DNA from: Delphinus delphis
Taxonomy: Eukaryota > Chordata > Mammalia > Artiodactyla > Delphinidae
NCBI RefSeq assembly: GCF_949987515.2
Contig: NC_082692.2
Location: 87,863,488-87,927,487 of the forward strand
Direction of reading: 5' to 3'
DNA length: 64,000 bases
Shown here: in pieces, positions 60,043-64,000 of the stretch
Layout: each line of letters begins with the position of its first letter
How positions within the stretch are numbered: position 1 is the first letter of the stretch
Translations under genes and position numbers: made by a program
The notes under the pieces: generated by a model
What the model saw: only the letters and a program-made list of their open reading frames with translations
What the model was told of the DNA's origin: nothing
The model's database searches: none

Positions 60043-60375
60043 GTTGCATATTGTATGATTCTATTTATATGACATTTTCCAAACGACAAAACTATAGTGA
60101 TAGAGAGTAGACCCAGGGGTTGCCAGAAGTTGGGTGGAGTGTGTAATTGCAAAGAAATTACCCTTGGGTGTTTTGGAGGTGTTGGAATTATTCTGTATAC
60201 TCAGGGTGACGGTAGTTACATGTATACGACTACATTAAAATTCATAGAATTTTATACAGACAAAAAGTCATTTTACTGTTTGTTAATTTTAAAATCTAAA
60301 AGCAATAACAAAGAGAACAACTAATATAGCACTCTACTCTTTGTAGAAGAAAAAAAGAAACTCCCCTTTGAAATT

Positions 60376-60593
60376 ATTTTTTTTTTTTTTTTTTTTTTTT
60401 TTGCGGTACGCGGGCCCCTCACTGCTGTGGCCTCTCCCGTAGCGGAGCACAGGGTCCGGACGTGCAGGCCCAGCTGCCATGGCCCACGGGCCCAGCCGCT
60501 CCGCGGCACGTGGGATCCTCCCGGGCTGGGGCACGAACCTGCTTCCCCCGCATCGGCAGGCGGACCCTCAACCACTGCGCCACCAGGGAAGCC
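60376..60593 (-). mobile_element. short CHR-type SINE, antisense
   Basis: A long T tract leads into GCGGTACGCGGGCC, and the copy ends CACCAGGGAAGCC. The perfect 13-bp TSD CCCCTTTGAAATT lies at 60363-60375 and 60594-60606. Confidence 0.95.
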
Positions 60594-60636
60594 CCCCTTT
60601 GAAATTTTTACAGTATATATTTAAGAACTTACAATG

Positions 60637-60996
60637 CGGACTTCCCTGGTGGCACAGTAGTTAAGACTCCGCCTGCCAATGCAGGGGACATGGGTTCAAG
60701 TCCTGGTCTGGGAAGATCCCACATGCCATGGAGCAACTAAGCCCGTGCGCCACAACTACTGAGCCTGCGCTCTAGAGATGGCGAGCCACAACTACTGAGC
60801 CCACCGCACCACAACTACTGAAGCCTGTGCGCCTAGAGCCTGTGCTCCGCAACAAGAGGAGCCACCACGATGAAAAGCCCACACACCACAACAAAGAGTA
60901 GCCCCTGCTCGCCGCAACTAGAGAAAACCCGCGTGCAGCAACGAAGACCCAACGCAGCCAAAAACAAATAAATAAATACATTTTACATTTAAAAAA
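60637..60996 (+). mobile_element. long CHR-type SINE, sense
   Basis: It opens CGGACTTCCCTGGTGGCACA, has several CACAACTACTGAGCC-like units and ends in CAAATAAATAAATACATTTT plus A. The perfect 11-bp TSD AACTTACAATG lies at 60626-60636 and 60997-61007. Confidence 0.94.
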
Positions 60997-61007
60997 AACT
61001 TACAATG

Positions 61008-62232
61008 AAGAATTTAAGTGACCGTTTTGTTTTTCTATATGTAACTTAACTTTTCAGCCATGCAAAATTGTGATTCAGTTATAAGCTAATTAATGGGATT
61101 ATTTCCAAACTGAGTCTCTCATGAGAGGAGTTTGGTTTTGTAAAGGTAAGGTACTATAGGGTGTAAAAAACCTGAGGCACCAAAGGACTTTTACTTGTTA
61201 AGTCTGGGTTTAAGCAAACTGAGTGGGGTAGAAAAAACTAGCTGGGTAACTCATGAGTCTTTTTTCTTAATATGAAAGTAAAAAAATAAATAAATAAAAG
61301 ATTTAAAATTAAAGTAAAAAATTAACTACCGGCAAAATACATTTGCTGTGGGGAAAAAAAAAAGGCAGAAATCTGATTATGTTGAGCAGAGTTGTCCATC
61401 TGTCTCTCCTTTGCATTCAAGAACCAACCAAAGACTTCTTGTTTTCTAATTTCCGTGGAAGACTGAGCAGATGTTGTTTCAAACAAGACAACGTTGCCTG
61501 GTTGGTTTTACCTTGAGATTCAGTAACTCATGTAATAATGAGCTTAGTGTCCACATATTTCCTTTAATTTGCATTGCTTTACTTGATACTATTGGGTAAA
61601 ATTACAGAACTTCTAAAATATTCTAGGTTATTCACAATTTATTAATAAAATATTCTAATTGTCTATATGAGATTGGGATATGGGGATAGACTGGACATTT
61701 GTTAGCTGTCCCCCTCCATCCATTCCTCCTTATTCTATTCTCAAGAATTTTCCATTTGAGATCCTGGTTGTTTTGGAGAAGCTGAATCCATTCCTGGGAC
61801 CTGGCACCAAGGCTAAGCCAATTACCACATTCCATTCTTCTGGCCACAGAACTGGTGCAGTGAAAGGCATATGAGCTGCTCCAATCAGAATGAACCTCAG
61901 AAGGTGTGCTCAGGTTGCTGAGACAACAATAACCTCTCTATTTCTTACGTGAAGGGATAATTTTGTATCTGTGAGACCTATTGACAACTATCTTGGGATC
62001 ATGAGGGTGAATGACTTAGGATGACATCAATGCTGAAAACAGCAGAACAGAGAGATTGATAGAAACCAGTTATTTGAAGATATCAAGCCTGTCCTAAATC
62101 CAGCCTCTTCTGCACTTTTTACTTTCATAAACCAAAAACGTTATTTAATTTCTTAGTCGATATGAGTTGTTTTTCCAAAAAAAAGATTAACAATATTGTA
62201 CCTGGTACAGAAGGAAGACTAAGCCCTTTTGC
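61008..62232. other. unassigned DNA
   Basis: About 1.2 kb. The part at 61690-61960 has a CCAATCAGAATGAACCTCAG stretch that looks like an old repeat, but I cannot name it. Confidence 0.4.
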
Positions 62233-62726
62233 TGTAGCCAGAATAATGGCCAACCAAAGATGTCCACACCTTGATCCCTGTGTGAAAATGTTAAATTACA
62301 TGACAAAGGAGAATTGAGATTGTAAATGGAATTAGGGTGGCTAATTGTCTGATTCTTAAATAGATTATCCTGGATTACCAGGATGTACCCAAAGTAATCA
62401 CAGCATCCTTAAAATTGAAAGAAGGAGGTGGAAGATGAGTTAGTGTCAGAGTGATACAACTTGAAAAAGATTCAAACACCTATTGCTGGCTTTGAAGATG
62501 GAAGTCTGTAGCAAAGTGCCAAGGAAAGTGGGCAATCACCAGGAAACGGAAATGCAACGAAACAGATTCTCCCCTAAAGCTCCAAATGGAGCACAGCCCT
62601 GACAACATCTTGATTTTAGCCCAGTAAGACCCATTGGACTTCTGATCTCCAAAGCTTAATAAATTTGTGTTGTTTTGAGCCACCAAGTTTGTGGTAATTT
62701 GTTACAATAGAAATAGGAAATTAAAG
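62233..62726 (+). mobile_element. MLT1 LTR, sense
   Basis: TGTAGCCAGAATAATGGCCA, CCAAAGATGTCCACACCTTG, TATCCTGGATTACCAGGATG, ATTGCTGGCTTTGAAGATGG and GATTCTCCCCTAAAGCTCC lead to CAATAGAAATAGGAAATTAA. It is nearly full length and not interrupted. Confidence 0.88.
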
Positions 62727-62987
62727 TACCATTATCAGTTCCTATGGAAAACTCTCCCTTATATCCCAAATTTGGCTAGATGTTTTTCAGATATCCCTTT
62801 TTAGTACCCTGTCCACAGCACTTTTGTAACTTCTGCATACTTCAGCATGTATTTCTTAAGAATAAGGACCTTTTCTTACACAATCACAGACAGTTTTGAA
62901 AATCTAGATATTTATATTAACACAATACTTCAATCTGTTGTCCTTAGTCAAATTTTGTCTCATTAATGCCGTTTTAATCAAAATTTG

Positions 62988-63034
62988 GGGGGGCGGGGGT
63001 TTGTTTGTTTTTGTTTTGTTTTGTTTTGTTTTTG
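62988..63034 (+). repeat. G run and (TTTTG)n tract inside L1M
   Basis: GGGGGGGCGGGGG is followed by TTTG and TTTTG units at a position where related L1 copies have a short A/T-rich text. Confidence 0.85.
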
Positions 63035-63761
63035 CTGATCAACGATCCAATCCAGGATCACACAGTGCATTTAGTTATCATGAGTTTTTAGTCTCCTCTT
63101 TCCGCAACATTTTCTCAGCCCTGTGTCGTTCATGTCAATAACATTTTTGAGGAGTACAGACCAATTATTTTGCAGAAGATTCCTCAATGTGTTTCTCTGA
63201 TGGTTCCTCATGATTAGATTCAGGTTATGCATTTTTGGCAGGAATACCACAGAAGTACCCTTCTCAGTGCATCATACCAGTAGGAAGATGAGGCAGTTTG
63301 TCCAATTACTGGTGATATTAACTTTGGTCACTTGGTTTAGGTGGCAGCTACCAGTTTTCTTTACTATAAAGTGACTAATTTCCTCTTTATAATTAGTAAG
63401 TGTCTTCTTAGGAGACACTTTTAGATTTTTGCTCACCCATCTTAGCATCTATTTATAGTCCTTGCCTGAAAAAATTATTACTATAGTGGTTGTCATGTAG
63501 TGATTTTCTAATTCTTTCATCAGTTCTGTATTTATGATTGGAATCCTCTTTTAAAGAAGAGTTTATCTTTCTCCTCCATTTTTTTTTTTTTAGTTTCTCA
63601 CATTTATTTATATCAGTATGGACTCATGGATACTTATTTTATTAAGTGGCTTATAATTCATCACCATGATAATTTATTTTGCTCAGGTGTATCAGACTTT
63701 GCCAGTAGTAGTCCTTTTAACCTGACTCCAGTGTTGTTTTGATATGTTTCAATGAATCTTT

Positions 63762-63961
63762 TTTTTTTGCCGGTACGCGGGCATCTCACTGTTGCGGCCT
63801 CTCCCGTTGCGGAGCACAGGCTCCGGACGCGCAGGCCCAGCGGCCATGGCTCACGGGCCCAGCCGCTCCGCGTCATGTGGGATCTTCCCAGACTGGGGCA
63901 CGAATCCGTGTCCCCTGCATCGTCAGGCAGACTCTCAACCACTGCGCCACCAGGGAAGTCC
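63762..63961 (-). mobile_element. short CHR-type SINE, antisense, within L1M
   Basis: A T tract leads into GCCGGTACGCGGGC, and the copy ends CACCAGGGAAGTCC. The perfect 13-bp TSD TCAATGAATCTTT lies at 63749-63761 and 63962-63974. Confidence 0.95.
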
Positions 63962-64000
63962 TCAATGAATCTTTGAAAACATTCTTACAGTCTGGCACAA

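Larger units (their letters stand above)
55585..60340 (+). mobile_element. decayed L1 ORF2 and 3' UTR, heavily interrupted
   Basis: This is one old LINE-1 in sense orientation. From the left come ORF2 endonuclease-region text (about 55600-56560, for example TATATGCTGCTCATAAGAAA), the linker and early reverse transcriptase region (56560-57650; the open piece at 57066-57308 includes FNGEFYQTFQEE), the late ORF2 region (58160-58272, 58863-59562) and the 3' UTR (60043-60340). It is interrupted by a SINE (56204-56411), an ERV LTR (57659-58159) and two MLT1 LTRs (58273-58862, 59563-60042). At about 58920-58950 the text jumps from the GTCCTAGCC part to a much later part of ORF2, so the block that normally holds the reverse transcriptase catalytic aspartates is missing. 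Stops and frameshifts are frequent. It could also be several neighbouring L1 pieces, but the order supports one copy. Confidence 0.85.
62780..64000 (-). mobile_element. L1M 3' UTR region, antisense
   Basis: GATCCAATCCAGGATCACAC, TTTAGTTATCATGAGTTTTT, TGATTAGATTCAGGTTATGC, TTTTTGGCAGGAATACCACA and ATCAGTATGGACTCATGGAT are landmarks of old L1M 3' UTRs read backwards. A SINE at 63762-63961 interrupts it and the window ends inside or just beyond it. Confidence 0.8.

Overview
The window is mammalian nuclear DNA, almost certainly from a cetacean (whale or dolphin). The strongest evidence is a set of 18 tRNA-derived SINEs of the CHR type known from cetaceans, hippos and ruminants: 14 short copies (about 200 bp) that end in GCGTACCGC plus poly(A), and 4 long copies (about 300-360 bp) that end in an (AAATA)n-like tail. 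Most are flanked by clear target-site duplications (TSDs). A 3' end of the modern cetartiodactyl L1 type supports the same placement. Family names are from memory of the consensus sequences and were not checked against a repeat library.

I find no protein-coding gene, no exon I can recognise and no RNA gene. The longest open frames (about 100-144 codons) are either translations of SINEs on one strand or the other, a remnant of L1 ORF2, or chance frames in AT-rich DNA. This looks like an intergenic or deep intronic stretch.

Layout. 0-7 kb: MIR, L2 and MER5 fossils, two MLT1 LTRs (one split by a solo ERV LTR, one split by a long SINE) and two short SINEs. 7-19 kb: mostly unassigned DNA, with an old LTR-like repeat split by a SINE, a MaLR remnant split by an L1 tail, and an unassigned direct repeat pair. 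19-32 kb: six short SINEs, an L1 3' end, an antisense MLT1, a class I-like LTR and purine-rich tracts. 32.4-42.7 kb: no young SINE, only old MIR, L2, MER and LTR pieces. 42.7-54 kb: three SINEs, an antisense ERV LTR, an L1 end carrying a (TA)n tract, and a 400-bp L2. 55-61 kb: a decayed L1 ORF2 repeatedly invaded by LTRs and a SINE, followed by two SINEs lying head to head. 62-64 kb: an MLT1 and an antisense L1M 3' region invaded by a SINE at the right edge.

There is no gene network to describe and I found no previously undescribed biological system. The items most worth a second look are a perfect 20-bp hairpin at 20715-20759, the unassigned direct repeat pair at about 15.5 and 17.4 kb, the nested transposon stack at 55-61 kb, the inverted SINE pair at 60.4-61.0 kb, and a small CpG cluster outside any recognised repeat near 8.65 kb.
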